Positions 38,264-47,142 are shown, counted from the stretch's first letter. The stretch: DNA of 64,000 nucleotides from Sphingomicrobium sp. XHP0239 (GCF_039555325.1 NZ_CP154608.1:372001-436000); one strand, 5' to 3'. Made by a program: numbers and translations. Notes: generated by a model from the sequence alone, not told the origin.

Positions 38264-39058
38264 ATGGCGACCAACCCGGAAAAAGGGGTGCTGCCCGTCC
38301 TGTATAGCGGCCTCGAGCCGATCACCAAGGAAAAGCACGGCAACCTCTACTACAAGAACATGACGAGCATGCCGTTCGCCGCGAACACGCACGCGGTCCC
38401 GGTCACGGTCGAGGAAATTCCGCTGCTTCAGCGCACTTTCCCGATCGTCTTCACGTCGGGCGAGAACATGCTGCCGATCGCGCTGATGGGTCTCAACGAG
38501 GGGGTCAATGCCTTCTTCGACGACAACGGCGAACTGACCGACAAGAACACCTATCTGCCGGCCTATCTGCGTCGCTACCCGTTCATGCTCGCACGCTTGA
38601 AGCAGGACAGCGAAGAATTGTCGCTGTGCATCGATCCGACGTCCGACCTCGTCAGCGAGGACAAGGACGGTCAGCCCATCTTCGAGAACGACGAGCCGTC
38701 TTCGCGCACCAAGGATATCCTGCAGTTCTGCGAACAGTTCGAAGCCTCGGCGCAGCGCACTGGCGCGTTCATCGAAGAACTGAAGAAGATGGACATTCTG
38801 ATGGACGGCGAAGTCTCGATCCAGCCGCAGGGCATGGAGAAGCCCTACGTCTATCGCGGTTTCCGCATGGTCAACGAAGAGAAGTTCCGCGAGCTGAAGG
38901 GCGACCAGCTGCGCAAGATGAACCAGAGCGGCATGCTCTCGGTTCTGATCGCGCACCTCTTCTCGCTCGGCAACATCCGCGAACTCTTCTCGCGCCAGGT
39001 TCGTGCCGGCAAGGGTCCGGTGTCGCAGACCGAAATGAGCGGCGACGACAAGAAGTAA
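38264..39058 (+). CDS. SapC family protein
   Basis: 264 aa. VLPVLYSGLEPITKEKHGNLYYK, IPLLQRTFPIVFTSGENMLPIALMGLNEGVN and NTYLPAYLRRYPFMLARL are the SapC signature (named after a Campylobacter S-layer gene neighbour). The protein appears cytoplasmic, with no signal peptide, and its role is unsettled. Start ATG 38264 behind TTAGGAG. A terminator follows. Confidence 0.88.
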   Translation: MATNPEKGVLPVLYSGLEPITKEKHGNLYYKNMTSMPFAANTHAVPVTVEEIPLLQRTFPIVFTSGENMLPIALMGLNEGVNAFFDDNGELTDKNTYLPAYLRRYPFMLARLKQDSEELSLCIDPTSDLVSEDKDGQPIFENDEPSSRTKDILQFCEQFEASAQRTGAFIEELKKMDILMDGEVSIQPQGMEKPYVYRGFRMVNEEKFRELKGDQLRKMNQSGMLSVLIAHLFSLGNIRELFSRQVRAGKGPVSQTEMSGDDKK

Positions 39059-39101
39059 GACACGCTGCCGCCGTTCGTTCGGCGTTATCGTTGGAGGACT
39101 A

Positions 39102-39135
39102 GAGGCCTCGCCGCATCGTCGGCGGGGCCTCTTTT
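39102..39135 (+). terminator. Bidirectional-looking intrinsic terminator after sapC-like gene
   Basis: A 12-bp stem (39102-39113 with 39120-39131, one G-T pair), 6-nt loop and four T. It also lies just 3' of the convergent N-formylglutamate amidohydrolase gene. Confidence 0.8.
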
Positions 39136-39977
39136 CATTCGGCGGCGCGTAGCGTCTCGCTCTGCGCGGCGTCCTCCAGCCGCGCGGCCATTGCGGTCAG
39201 CAGCGATTGGATCCTGCCGATCCCCGCGCCGGGTCGCCGCAGGTTGCGGTCGAGATAGAGCGACCGGTCGATCTCGATCTGGAGGACGTGGACATTGTCG
39301 GCCGGGCGGCCGTGCGCGGCCGCAATTTCTCCGCCCGCATAGGGCCGATTGGTGGCATGGGGCAGCGCGCGATCCTCGAGGAGCGCTTCGACGACGCCGC
39401 TTACCCACGGAGCGGCGCTCTGACCGAACCGGTCGCCGATGACGACGAACGGACCGCGCGCGCTGAGCGGCGGCATCGAGTGACAGTCGAGGAGGATAGC
39501 AACACCGTGTCGGGCGCGCGTCCGGTCGATCAAGTCTTCAAGTGCGCGGTGGTAGGGATGCCATGCGCTGTCGAGCCAGCGTTCGAAGGCATCGTCCGGA
39601 AGCTTGTCGCGCCACAGAGGTTTGCCGTCGACGCCGCGTCCGATGACAATGCCGAGCCCCCGAGCCGCCTTGCTGTCGGCGGGGGGCGGAGCGGCGTCGA
39701 GATGAACCTGTGGGTCGCAGGCATCCACAGAGCGGTTGACGTCGATCGCGGCGCGGGGTGCACGGGCGATGACCGCTCCATGTCCCTCGTCCAAAAGCGG
39801 CTCGACGAGAAAATCGACATACGGATCGGCGAGCCGCTCGATCGATCGGTCTCCGCCGCGCGCCGCCCGCGCCAGCTCGGCGGGAATTTCGCGCCCCGAA
39901 TGCGGGACCGACACGATGACCGGCCCCACCCTCGTCGGCGCGATGACAGTCGGTGGAGGGAGGGCGAAGTCGAACAT
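39135..39977 (-). CDS. N-formylglutamate amidohydrolase family protein
   Basis: 280 aa. VIVSVPHSGREIPAEL, DPYVDFLVEPLL, AAIDVNRSVDACD and GVAILLDCHSMPPL (metal-site His) are family motifs; NVHVLQIEIDRSLYLD is the usual late block. It releases formate from N-formylglutamate, the end of one histidine-degradation route. The start is ATG 39977; upstream codons overlap cpdR. In many sphingomonads the gene sits beside cpdR, as here. Confidence 0.88.
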   Translation of the reverse strand: MFDFALPPPTVIAPTRVGPVIVSVPHSGREIPAELARAARGGDRSIERLADPYVDFLVEPLLDEGHGAVIARAPRAAIDVNRSVDACDPQVHLDAAPPPADSKAARGLGIVIGRGVDGKPLWRDKLPDDAFERWLDSAWHPYHRALEDLIDRTRARHGVAILLDCHSMPPLSARGPFVVIGDRFGQSAAPWVSGVVEALLEDRALPHATNRPYAGGEIAAAHGRPADNVHVLQIEIDRSLYLDRNLRRPGAGIGRIQSLLTAMAARLEDAAQSETLRAAE

Positions 39978-40070
39978 GGTTTCGATCGGAACCGTATCAC
40001 GTTGGTACAGTGCGACGAAGGGAAGCGTTGCGGACTGGAACCTCGCCCGTTTTCGACGCATAAAGACTGT

Positions 40071-40448
40071 ATGTCCAGAATCCTCCTCGCAGAAGACGAC
40101 ACCTCGATGCGCGATTATCTCTCGCGCGCTCTGCAACGCGTCGGATACGAGGTGACGAGCGTGGGATGCGGAACCGACGCGGTCCCGCACCTGGAAAGCG
40201 AGAAGTTCGATCTTCTCCTGACCGATATCGTAATGCCTGAAATGGACGGGATCGAGTTGGCGCAGAAGGCCAGCGCCATCGACCCCGATATCCGTGTGAT
40301 GTTCATTACCGGCTTCGCGGCGGTCGCGTTGGAGGCGGGACGGACCGCGCCCGAGGCGAAGTTGCTGTCCAAGCCCTTCCATCTCAAGGACCTGGTCGCC
40401 GAAGTCGATCGCATGTTCCAGACCGAGGACCAGCACGGGCGTCTCTGA
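40071..40448 (+). CDS. cpdR: Cell-cycle response regulator CpdR
   Basis: 125-aa single-domain receiver. MSRILLAEDDTSMRDYLSRAL has the acidic pocket, DLLLTDIVMPEMDGIEL the phosphoacceptor Asp, and MFITGFAA plus LSKPFHLKDLV the Thr/Lys switch residues. FITGFAAVAL and KPFHLKDLVAEVDRMF are specific to CpdR, which in Caulobacter directs CtrA degradation by ClpXP when unphosphorylated. Start ATG 40071; divergent from the amidohydrolase. Confidence 0.93.
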   Translation: MSRILLAEDDTSMRDYLSRALQRVGYEVTSVGCGTDAVPHLESEKFDLLLTDIVMPEMDGIELAQKASAIDPDIRVMFITGFAAVALEAGRTAPEAKLLSKPFHLKDLVAEVDRMFQTEDQHGRL

Positions 40449-40527
40449 CGCCGCGGGAGCAATACGAGCCGCCGAATTTTAGGGGTTGGCAAGTACGGCG
40501 ACGGTCCGTAAACGGCGCCTCCAGCAT

Positions 40528-40602
40528 GGGCGTGTAGCTCAGTGGTAGAGCACTATGTTGACATCGTAGGGGTCGCAAGTTCAATCCTTGCCACGCCCAC
40601 CA
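40528..40602 (+). tRNA. tRNA-Val (GAC)
   Basis: 75-nt cloverleaf. The acceptor GGGCGTG (40528-40534) pairs exactly with CACGCCC (40592-40598), followed by discriminator A and an encoded CCA (40600-40602). The anticodon stem is CTATG/CGTAG around TTGACAT, giving GAC for Val (GUC/GUU). GTTCAATCC is the T loop. Confidence 0.93.
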
Positions 40603-40741
40603 TTCTCCCCCCGGTGTCGCAATTCCTGACAAAGACTTGCTCGCCGCTGTCGATCGATGATCGGCGGCGAAAATGCACCTTTCGCAAAGGCTTGATCGGG
40701 CCGGCCACGCGACTAGGTTCGGTGGCGAGGAGAGCGATCCC

Positions 40742-41683
40742 ATGAACGATGAAGCCCTGTCCGTCGCCGCACGAGTCATCGAGGCGGCATTGGTCGACGA
40801 GGCCAGGCGCCCGACGATCGCGGGTTTTTTTGACGAGGCCACCAATACCGTCAGTTATGTCGTGCACGACGCCGCCACGATGCGCGGCGCGATCATCGAC
40901 AGCGTGCTCGACTATGACGCAGCCTCGGGGCGGACCGAGACGCGGTCGGCGGGGCTGATCGAGGATTATGTCGGGAAGAAGGCGATCGGCGTCGACTGGG
41001 TGATGGAGACGCATGCCCATGCCGATCATATCTCGGCGGCGCCGTTTCTTCAGCAGCGGCTCGGCGGCAAGCTGGCGATCGGTCGCGACATCGTTCGTGT
41101 CCAAGACGTGTTCGGCAAGATCTTCAACGCCGGCACCGACTTCGAACGGGACGGGTCGCAGTTCGACCACCTGTTCGAGGACGGGGAGCGGTTCGCGATC
41201 GGCGACCTCGATGCCGTCGCATTGCATGTGCCCGGTCATACTCCTGCCGACATGGCGTATGTCGTCGGGGACGCGGCCTTTGTCGGGGATACGATCTTCA
41301 TGCCCGATTTCGGAACCGCGCGAACGGATTTTCCGGGGGGCGACGCACGCGAACTTTATCGGTCGATCCGGCGGTTGCTCAAACTACCGCGCGCGACGCG
41401 CATCTTCCTGTGTCACGACTACAAGGCGCCGGGACGGGAAGATTACGCGTGGGAGACCACGGTAGGCCAGCAGCGTGACGAGAACGTCCATGTCCATGAC
41501 GGTGTAAGCGAGGACGAATTCGTGGACATGCGCACGACCCGCGACAGGACACTGTCGATGCCCGAACTGATCATGCCGAGCGTGCAGGTGAACATCCGCG
41601 GCGGGCGTCTGCCCGACCCCGAAGACAATGGCGTGAGCTATATCAAGATCCCGATCAACGTGTCGCTGGAAGACGGGCAGTGA
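40742..41683 (+). CDS. Metallo-beta-lactamase-fold persulfide dioxygenase-like enzyme
   Basis: 313 aa. The metal motif is METHAHADHISAAPFLQQRLGGK (HxHxDH), with a later His in VPGHTPADM, an Asp in VGDTIFMPDFGTARTDFPGG and a His in LCHDYKAPGR. These residues and DFGTARTDFPGGDA match ETHE1/Blh-type persulfide dioxygenases, which oxidise glutathione persulfide in sulfide detoxification. ATG 40742. The stop overlaps the GTG of a YeeE-like membrane gene, so the three genes form an operon. Confidence 0.85.
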   Translation: MNDEALSVAARVIEAALVDEARRPTIAGFFDEATNTVSYVVHDAATMRGAIIDSVLDYDAASGRTETRSAGLIEDYVGKKAIGVDWVMETHAHADHISAAPFLQQRLGGKLAIGRDIVRVQDVFGKIFNAGTDFERDGSQFDHLFEDGERFAIGDLDAVALHVPGHTPADMAYVVGDAAFVGDTIFMPDFGTARTDFPGGDARELYRSIRRLLKLPRATRIFLCHDYKAPGREDYAWETTVGQQRDENVHVHDGVSEDEFVDMRTTRDRTLSMPELIMPSVQVNIRGGRLPDPEDNGVSYIKIPINVSLEDGQ

Positions 41684-42129
41684 CCCTTCCCGGATTTCCC
41701 GACGCCATGCCGCTGGAGGGACTCCTCGGCGGTGTAATGATCGGCCTCGCCGCAGCGATCATGCTCTTGGGCATTGGCCGTATCGCGGGCGTGAGCGGCG
41801 TAACCGCCCGCGCGATCGGACTTTCGGACGGCGGCATGCCGCGCTCGCTCTCCTGGCTGTTCGTCGGAGGCCTGGTGATCGGCGCGTTGCTGGTCCAGCT
41901 TTTCAAGGGGCCGATCATGGCGCGCTTTCCCGACGCCATCCTGCCTTTCCTTCTTGGCGGGCTTCTTGTCGGTTTTGGAACGCGGATGGGGTCGGGGTGC
42001 ACTTCGGGTCACGGCGTATGTGGCATGAGCCGGATGTCGCGCCGTTCCATCGTCGCGACGCTGACCTTCATCGCGTCTGGTGTCGCGACCGTCGCAGTCG
42101 TGAATGCGATGGGCGGAGGCTGGTCGTGA
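41680..42129 (+). CDS. YeeE/YedE-family membrane protein, first half (PmpA-like)
   Basis: 149-aa membrane protein with four hydrophobic helices. The conserved RMGSGCTSGHGVCGM segment (about residue 107) carries the Cys/His pattern used by YeeE-family proteins to pass sulfur species such as thiosulfate. GTG 41680 overlaps the dioxygenase stop, and the TGA overlaps the GTG of the next gene. With it, this likely forms one transporter, since single YeeE proteins have about twice this length. Confidence 0.85.
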   Translation: MTLPGFPDAMPLEGLLGGVMIGLAAAIMLLGIGRIAGVSGVTARAIGLSDGGMPRSLSWLFVGGLVIGALLVQLFKGPIMARFPDAILPFLLGGLLVGFGTRMGSGCTSGHGVCGMSRMSRRSIVATLTFIASGVATVAVVNAMGGGWS

Positions 42130-42563
42130 GGGCGCAGGCGCTGACGGCCCTTGCCGGTATCCTTTTCGGCGCAGGTCTGGCCGTTTCGGGAATGCTCGAT
42201 CCGCTCCGCGTGCGCGGTTTCCTCGACCTCTTCGGCGCGTGGGACCCGACGCTAGCATTCGTGATGGGCGGGGCCTCGTGCGTCATGGCCATCGCCTGGG
42301 CCGTCCAGAAAAGGCGCGAGGCGCCCATCGCCGCCGCGCAATTTCATCTGCCGGACACGACGAAGCTGGACGGACGGCTGATCGGCGGGGCCGCACTGTT
42401 TGGAACGGGATGGGGGTTGTCAGGGCTCTGCCCCGGCCCGGCGATCGCTTCCCTCGGCGTGAACTTCGCCCAAGTCGCTTTTTTCGTCGTGGCGATGCTC
42501 GTCGGGATGGCGTTGCACGACCTTCCGCGGCGCTCAATGACACCGCGAAACCAGGCTGCGTAA
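42126..42563 (+). CDS. YeeE/YedE-family membrane protein, second half (DUF6691/PmpB-like)
   Basis: 145-aa membrane protein with about four hydrophobic helices. LAGILFGAGLAVSGMLDPLRVRGFLD and GLSGLCPGPAIASLG, the latter with the conserved Cys, are the DUF6691 signature. GTG 42126. With the previous product it makes a two-part sulfur-compound channel linked to the persulfide enzyme. Neither a sulfide:quinone reductase nor a BigR regulator gene lies beside this operon. Confidence 0.85.
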   Translation: MRAQALTALAGILFGAGLAVSGMLDPLRVRGFLDLFGAWDPTLAFVMGGASCVMAIAWAVQKRREAPIAAAQFHLPDTTKLDGRLIGGAALFGTGWGLSGLCPGPAIASLGVNFAQVAFFVVAMLVGMALHDLPRRSMTPRNQAA

Positions 42564-42575
42564 AAGCTGCCCCCT

Positions 42576-42950
42576 CTACTTCGCGGGAATTACCCTGCGC
42601 AGAGCCTTGAGCAGTTGCTCGCCCTCGACCGGTTTCTGAAGGCGCGGACGGTCCTGCCATTCTTCCGGCATCGACCAGTCGGCGTAGCCCGACGTGATGA
42701 CGAAGGGGATGCCGCGCTCCTTAAGCACGCCGAGGACCGGAAAGATTTTCTCGCCCCGGATGTTGAGGTCGACGATCGCTCCGTCGATCTGTTCGCGTCC
42801 GCCAAGATCGAGCGCCGCCGGCATGTCGTAAGCCGGACCGACCACGAAATAGCCCGCATCGGTCAGCAAGTCCTCGGTCTTCAGAGAGACGACCGGACTG
42901 TCCTCCACGACAAGAATGCGGGCGCCATTGCCCTGTTTTTCTTCGCTCAA
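42576..42950 (-). CDS. Single-domain response regulator (receiver only)
   Basis: 124 aa. ARILVVEDSPVVSLKTEDLL has the acid pocket, DGAIVDLNIRGEKIFPVL the phosphoacceptor Asp, and VITSGYADWS and LQKPVEGEQLL the switch residues; no output domain follows. The likely start is TTG 42950 behind AAAGGGG. Longer in-frame reading into the upstream region lacks support. Such isolated receivers often work in phosphorelays or bind partners directly. The stop is 13 bases from that of the convergent membrane-protein gene. Confidence 0.82.
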   Translation of the reverse strand: MSEEKQGNGARILVVEDSPVVSLKTEDLLTDAGYFVVGPAYDMPAALDLGGREQIDGAIVDLNIRGEKIFPVLGVLKERGIPFVITSGYADWSMPEEWQDRPRLQKPVEGEQLLKALRRVIPAK

Positions 42951-43211
42951 CTCGGTACACCCCTTTGATAGACGCGGCGGCACGAAAGAATATCGCGCCG
43001 GACTGATCACATAATGTCGGGGCGGTTGTCGAGGTTCCGACTCAATCGGCGCCGAAAATAGAGCGGGACACAACGGGGCCACATACGAGAGCGCTGTGGC
43101 CACCGGATCGCCGCCGAACCGCCAACCCGCGACGGGTCGGCACCGCGCGCAGACGTCGCGAGAAAGAGGACGCGGCGCCCCTCATTAGGCACCGCGTCCA
43201 TTCGCAACCAA

Positions 43212-44042
43212 TCAGACCGGTTTGCGGAACTTGAGCGTCATGCGGTCGCTTTCGCCGATCGCCATGTACCGGGCCCGGTCGGTGTCGCCGAGACGCAGCG
43301 TGGGGGGAAGGGTCCAGACGCCCTGCGGATAATCCGCGGTATCGTTGGGATTGGCGTTGATCTCGCTGGAGCCGACATATTCGAAGCCCGCGGCCTCGGC
43401 GAGCCTGCGGACACTCGAGGTCTTCATGTATCCCGACGTGCGCTCGAGCGCGCTGTCGGCCGTTTCGGGCAGCCGGTGCTCAACCACACCCAGCGTGCCG
43501 CCCGGGCGGAGCATCGCGTACATCTGGCGGAAGGCGTCGTCGCCGAAAGGCGCGTCGCCCATCTGCCAGTTATGGACGTTGCGGAAAGTGAGAACCACGT
43601 CGGCCGCCCCTGCGGGTACCATCGTGTCACCTGCGCGCGCCGGGAAAGCGGCGTAGTTGATGGTCGATGCGTAGGCCGGATTGTCGCTGGCGAAGGTCCG
43701 AACGCCGTTCAGCCCGCGCTCGCTCGCCACTGGCCAGTAGCTTCCGCCGCCTTGTGTCAGATAGGGCGCCAGGATCTGGGTATAATAGCCGCCGCCCGGC
43801 CAAACCTCGACGACCGTATCGTCGGGCTGCACACCGAAGAAGGCGAGCGTCTCGACGGGATTGCGATACTGGTCGCGCGCCACAAAGGCGTCGTCGCGAA
43901 GGCCGAGCCCGACAGCGTCCCGAATGAGATCGACGAGAACCGCCTGTCCGGCCGTGCGGGCGATGTCGCCGGTGCCGTAGTTGGCGCAGGCGGTCAGCGC
44001 GACGGCGGGCAGGGCGAGGGTGGCAATGATGGTTTTCCGCAT
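43212..44042 (-). CDS. Methyltransferase-fold protein with lipoprotein signal peptide
   Basis: 276 aa from ATG 44042. The N-terminus MRKTIIATLALPAVALTACAN is a lipoprotein signal with Cys at about residue 19. The rest is a class I SAM fold: TVVEVWPGGGYYTQILAPYL (motif I), ADVVLTFRNVHNWQM (motif IV) and LGVVEHRLPET. Relatives with the WPGGGYYT motif are exported in many Gram-negatives. SAM is not expected outside the cytoplasm, so methyltransferase activity there is uncertain. A gap of 173 bases precedes the divergent phosphoesterase. Confidence 0.8.
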   Translation of the reverse strand: MRKTIIATLALPAVALTACANYGTGDIARTAGQAVLVDLIRDAVGLGLRDDAFVARDQYRNPVETLAFFGVQPDDTVVEVWPGGGYYTQILAPYLTQGGGSYWPVASERGLNGVRTFASDNPAYASTINYAAFPARAGDTMVPAGAADVVLTFRNVHNWQMGDAPFGDDAFRQMYAMLRPGGTLGVVEHRLPETADSALERTSGYMKTSSVRRLAEAAGFEYVGSSEINANPNDTADYPQGVWTLPPTLRLGDTDRARYMAIGESDRMTLKFRKPV

Positions 44043-44215
44043 GAATATTCTCCTGGCGATGGAAATCGTCGGGGGGCGAACGCGCGGCATCGCCCCGAAT
44101 ATCCCTGCGGTCCGTGCGGGTCCCGATGCCGATGACGCTGTCGTCGATCTGTACCGAAATCGAAACCCAATCGGCACGCCGGAGAAGCAGGCATGTCGCC
44201 TCCCTCCGTTAGGAT

Positions 44216-45148
44216 ATGCCCGAAGCGGCGGGAGGCAAGACGATGGGCAGAGCAGGTTCGGACCGGTTAGTGGAGCGCGGCGGTGCGATGTTCGCGAGCT
44301 GGCTCGACGAGGCGGCAAGGTCTCCCGAGAGCTTCCGGCCCCGGCGCCGCTACCGCACCGTTTTCATTTCAGACACGCATCTGGGGACGCCGGGATGCAA
44401 TGCCGAGTTGCTTCATGATTTTCTCCGTTCGGTAGACTGCGACACACTGTATCTCGTCGGCGACATCATCGACGGCTGGAGACTGAAGAAGGGCTGGTAT
44501 TGGCCGCCGCGCCACAACGACGTCGTCCGTACCGTCCTGAAGCATGCGCAGGGCGGCACGCGGGTCGTGTTCATCCCCGGAAACCACGACGAGCTGTTTC
44601 GCGACTATATCGGCCTGTCGATGGGCGGGATCGAACTGGCCGAGGAAGAGATTCACGTCACCGCCGACGGTCGAAAGCTGTGGGTACTGCACGGCGACCG
44701 TTTCGACGGCGTCGTGAAGTATCACAAGTGGCTCGCCTACTTGGGCGACCATGCCTATTCGGTGCTGCTCAAGGCCAACATCTGGGTCAATCGTGCGCGG
44801 CGGTTGTTCGGCAAGCCCTATTGGTCCCTGTCCGCCTATCTCAAGCTCAAGGTGAAGAATGCGGTCACCTATATCGGCCAGTTCGAAACGGTGGTCGCCG
44901 AGGCCGCCCTCGAGCGCGGGGTCGACGGGGTAGTTTGCGGACATATCCATCACGCCGAGATCCGTCAGATCGGGGCGATCACCTATCACAACGATGGAGA
45001 TTGGGTCGAAAGCTGCACGGCGCTGGTGGAGGATTTCGACGGCCACCTGTCGCTGCTTCACTGGGCGGATGAAAAGGCTGCACTCTCCGATCAGGTGCGC
45101 GAGCGCACGACGGCGCCCGGCATCGCGGAAAGCGAACCTGCCGCGTGA
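44216..45148 (+). CDS. LpxH-like calcineurin-type phosphoesterase
   Basis: 310 aa. Metallophosphoesterase motifs run in order: FISDTHLGTPG, LVGDIIDGWRLKKGW, IPGNHDELF, LHGDRFDG and VVCGHIHHAEI. They resemble UDP-2,3-diacylglucosamine pyrophosphatase (LpxH) relatives; true LpxH is about 240 aa, so this is probably a paralogue working on a related nucleotide-lipid. Start ATG 44216, with ATG 44288 possible. The TGA overlaps the GTG of the glycosyltransferase, pairing the two. Confidence 0.82.
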   Translation: MPEAAGGKTMGRAGSDRLVERGGAMFASWLDEAARSPESFRPRRRYRTVFISDTHLGTPGCNAELLHDFLRSVDCDTLYLVGDIIDGWRLKKGWYWPPRHNDVVRTVLKHAQGGTRVVFIPGNHDELFRDYIGLSMGGIELAEEEIHVTADGRKLWVLHGDRFDGVVKYHKWLAYLGDHAYSVLLKANIWVNRARRLFGKPYWSLSAYLKLKVKNAVTYIGQFETVVAEAALERGVDGVVCGHIHHAEIRQIGAITYHNDGDWVESCTALVEDFDGHLSLLHWADEKAALSDQVRERTTAPGIAESEPAA

Positions 45149-46269
45149 CCATTCTGATCGTCACCGATGCCTGGCACCCGCAGGTGAACGGGGTCGTTCG
45201 CGCGCTCGACATGACGGCGCGCGAACTGCGGGCTGCGGGTCATACCGTCGAAATCCTGTCGCCCGATGGCTATCGGACCATTCCCTGTCCGACCTATCCG
45301 GAAATCCGATTGGCGATGGTGCGATACCGTACGATTGCGAAGCGGCTGGATACGATCCGCCATCGGCTGACCCACGTGCATATCGCGACCGAAGGGCCGC
45401 TGGGTCGCAAGGTGCGGCGCTATTGCCGGCGGCACGGCATGGCCTTCACCACCAGCTTCCACACGCGCCTTCCCGACTATGTCGCGATGCGCAGCTGGCT
45501 GAGCGCGGACTGGATCTGGCCGAGCGTTGCGCGGTTTCATTCCGCCGCTGCACGGACGATGGTGGCGACCGAGCGGCTGGGGCGCGAACTGGTCGAGCGG
45601 GGTATCCCCCGCGTCGAACGCTGGCCCCTCGGGGTCGATACCAGCCTGTTTCACCCAGGGCACGCGCCGCACCCGGCGCTGGCGGGCCTGCCGCGTCCCC
45701 TACGCCTCTACGTCGGGCGCGTGGCGGTGGAAAAGAACCTCGAGGCTCTGCTCGATCTTCCGCAGCGCGGTTCGACAGTCGTCGTGGGCGGAGGCCCTGA
45801 CCTTGAGATGCTGTCTCGCCGCTATCCCCAGTGCCATTTTCTTGGCCCCAAGCACGGCGAGGAACTCGCCAGCCTCTATTGCGGCGCCGACGTCTTCGTC
45901 TTTCCCAGCAGATCGGACACTTTCGGGCTGGTGATGATCGAGGCACTGGCCTGCGGTACCCCCGTCGCCGCCTTTCCGGTCCGCGGTCCGATCGACATCG
46001 TGGGTCCGGAGGGCACCGGTATCCACGACGGGCGCCGTATCATCGGATCACTCGATGAACGGCTCGGCGCGGCGATCCACCATGCACTCCGCGCGAACGC
46101 CGCCGATTGCGTGGCGGAGGCGAGACGATATGCGTGGTCCGCGTGCACGCGCCGCTTTCTGGCGGCGCTGGTCCCCGTCGACGGATCGTCATCTGCCGAG
46201 TCACGCGCCCAGCCGAGCCCGAAAGGATGGCGATCGCACGCGCAGACGGCATCGAGGGCCGCGGCGTAG
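45145..46269 (+). CDS. Glycosyltransferase family 4-type enzyme
   Basis: 374 aa, GT-B fold. TDAWHPQVNGVVRALDMTARELRAAGH is the typical start of GT4 enzymes that act on lipid acceptors, and SRSDTFGLVMIEALACGTPVAAF is the C-terminal donor-binding motif with the ExxxCGxP pattern. GTG 45145 overlaps the phosphoesterase stop. The pair likely modifies a membrane glycolipid; the donor sugar is unknown. Confidence 0.88.
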   Translation: MTILIVTDAWHPQVNGVVRALDMTARELRAAGHTVEILSPDGYRTIPCPTYPEIRLAMVRYRTIAKRLDTIRHRLTHVHIATEGPLGRKVRRYCRRHGMAFTTSFHTRLPDYVAMRSWLSADWIWPSVARFHSAAARTMVATERLGRELVERGIPRVERWPLGVDTSLFHPGHAPHPALAGLPRPLRLYVGRVAVEKNLEALLDLPQRGSTVVVGGGPDLEMLSRRYPQCHFLGPKHGEELASLYCGADVFVFPSRSDTFGLVMIEALACGTPVAAFPVRGPIDIVGPEGTGIHDGRRIIGSLDERLGAAIHHALRANAADCVAEARRYAWSACTRRFLAALVPVDGSSSAESRAQPSPKGWRSHAQTASRAAA

Positions 46270-46359
46270 CATTCCTTGTCGGGCGAATGAGAAGTCGTCT
46301 GTGACGGTTCTAGAACCCACTCCCCAGTCGCGCGCGAACGCGCGAAGTCCCGAGGTGTT

Positions 46360-46425
46360 TCATGGTTTAATGATATTAATTTTTCGTTCAACGCATTGAC
46401 GTTCAATAATATTTTCTTAGGCTGC
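46360..46425 (+). promoter_or_regulatory. AT-rich stretch, possible promoter of the DUF4331 operon
   Basis: A block about 65 bases long is unusually rich in A and T against its surroundings (TTTAATGATATTAATTTTTC and nearby). TTGACG at 46396-46401 matches a -35 box; TAGGCT 16 bases on is a weak -10. It lies about 45-110 bases upstream of the DUF4331 start. Nothing else coding is visible between 46270 and 46470. Confidence 0.35.
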
Positions 46426-46470
46426 AGGGCTTTCGGGCAATCCCGCTCGGATCTGAAGGGGCTTCTCCTC

Positions 46471-47142
46471 ATGAAGAAACTCACCAAGGGAGTGATCGGC
46501 GGGGGAGCGGCATTGGGCGCGCTGGCTCTGGCGTTCAACTTCGCCGAAGTGCCGCTCATCGCGGCCGATCACCTCGATCCACCGCAGCGGACCGACCCCA
46601 GTGTCGACGACACGCCCGACCGGGCGGCCGACATCGCTGACATCTACACCTTCTTCGATGACGAAAACGTCGTCATGATCCTGACCTTCGCCGGACCGGC
46701 GCCGACGAACCAGCCGGCGACGTACGATCCGGATGTGCGCTACTATCTCAACGTTTCCAATGATGAGCCGCGCACTGAAACCAACATCCCCATCCTGATC
46801 CAGTTCGGCGAGGATGCGAGCCAGGCCGGTAATCAGTTCGGCGTCCGCGTGGCGAACCTGCCAGGAGTGGATGGCGACATCATCGGTCCCGTGGAAACCG
46901 ATCTCAGCAAGGATGGCGTGAGGGTCCGCGCGGGTCTCTTCGACGATCCCTTCTTCTTCGACCTTCAGGGCTTCCGGGAAACGCGTGATACCGGGACACT
47001 GTCCTTCGACAGCGACCGCGATTTCTTCGCGGGGCAAAACATCACCGCCGTCGTCATCGAAATTCCGCGTGATCGGATCGAGAACGACGACAATCTCGTG
47101 GACATCTGGTCCGAAACGCTGCGCCTTGGAGGGAATCTCTAA
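46471..47142 (+). CDS. DUF4331 family exported protein
   Basis: 223 aa from ATG 46471. A signal sequence (KKLTKGVIGGGAALGALALAFN) precedes the DUF4331 core: AADHLDPPQRTDPSVDDTPDRAADIADIYTFFDDENVVMILTFAGP, later PFFFDLQGFRE and FFAGQNITAVVIEIPRD. DUF4331 proteins are secreted and unstudied. The stop TAA overlaps the next gene's ATG. The family is usually about 350-500 aa, so the region here may be complemented by the next gene. Confidence 0.82.
   Translation: MKKLTKGVIGGGAALGALALAFNFAEVPLIAADHLDPPQRTDPSVDDTPDRAADIADIYTFFDDENVVMILTFAGPAPTNQPATYDPDVRYYLNVSNDEPRTETNIPILIQFGEDASQAGNQFGVRVANLPGVDGDIIGPVETDLSKDGVRVRAGLFDDPFFFDLQGFRETRDTGTLSFDSDRDFFAGQNITAVVIEIPRDRIENDDNLVDIWSETLRLGGNL

Noticed and set aside
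40528..40602. tRNA-Val as a possible integration site
   Set aside because: No integrase, direct repeat or foreign-looking genes adjoin it.
42951..43211. Possible small gene between the response regulator and the methyltransferase
   Set aside because: Short frames here lack a ribosome-binding site, motifs or coding bias; I see nothing supportable in the 260 bases.
46365..46390. Possible CtrA site (two TTAA boxes)
   Set aside because: Spacing between the boxes is five bases rather than the seven of the known motif.
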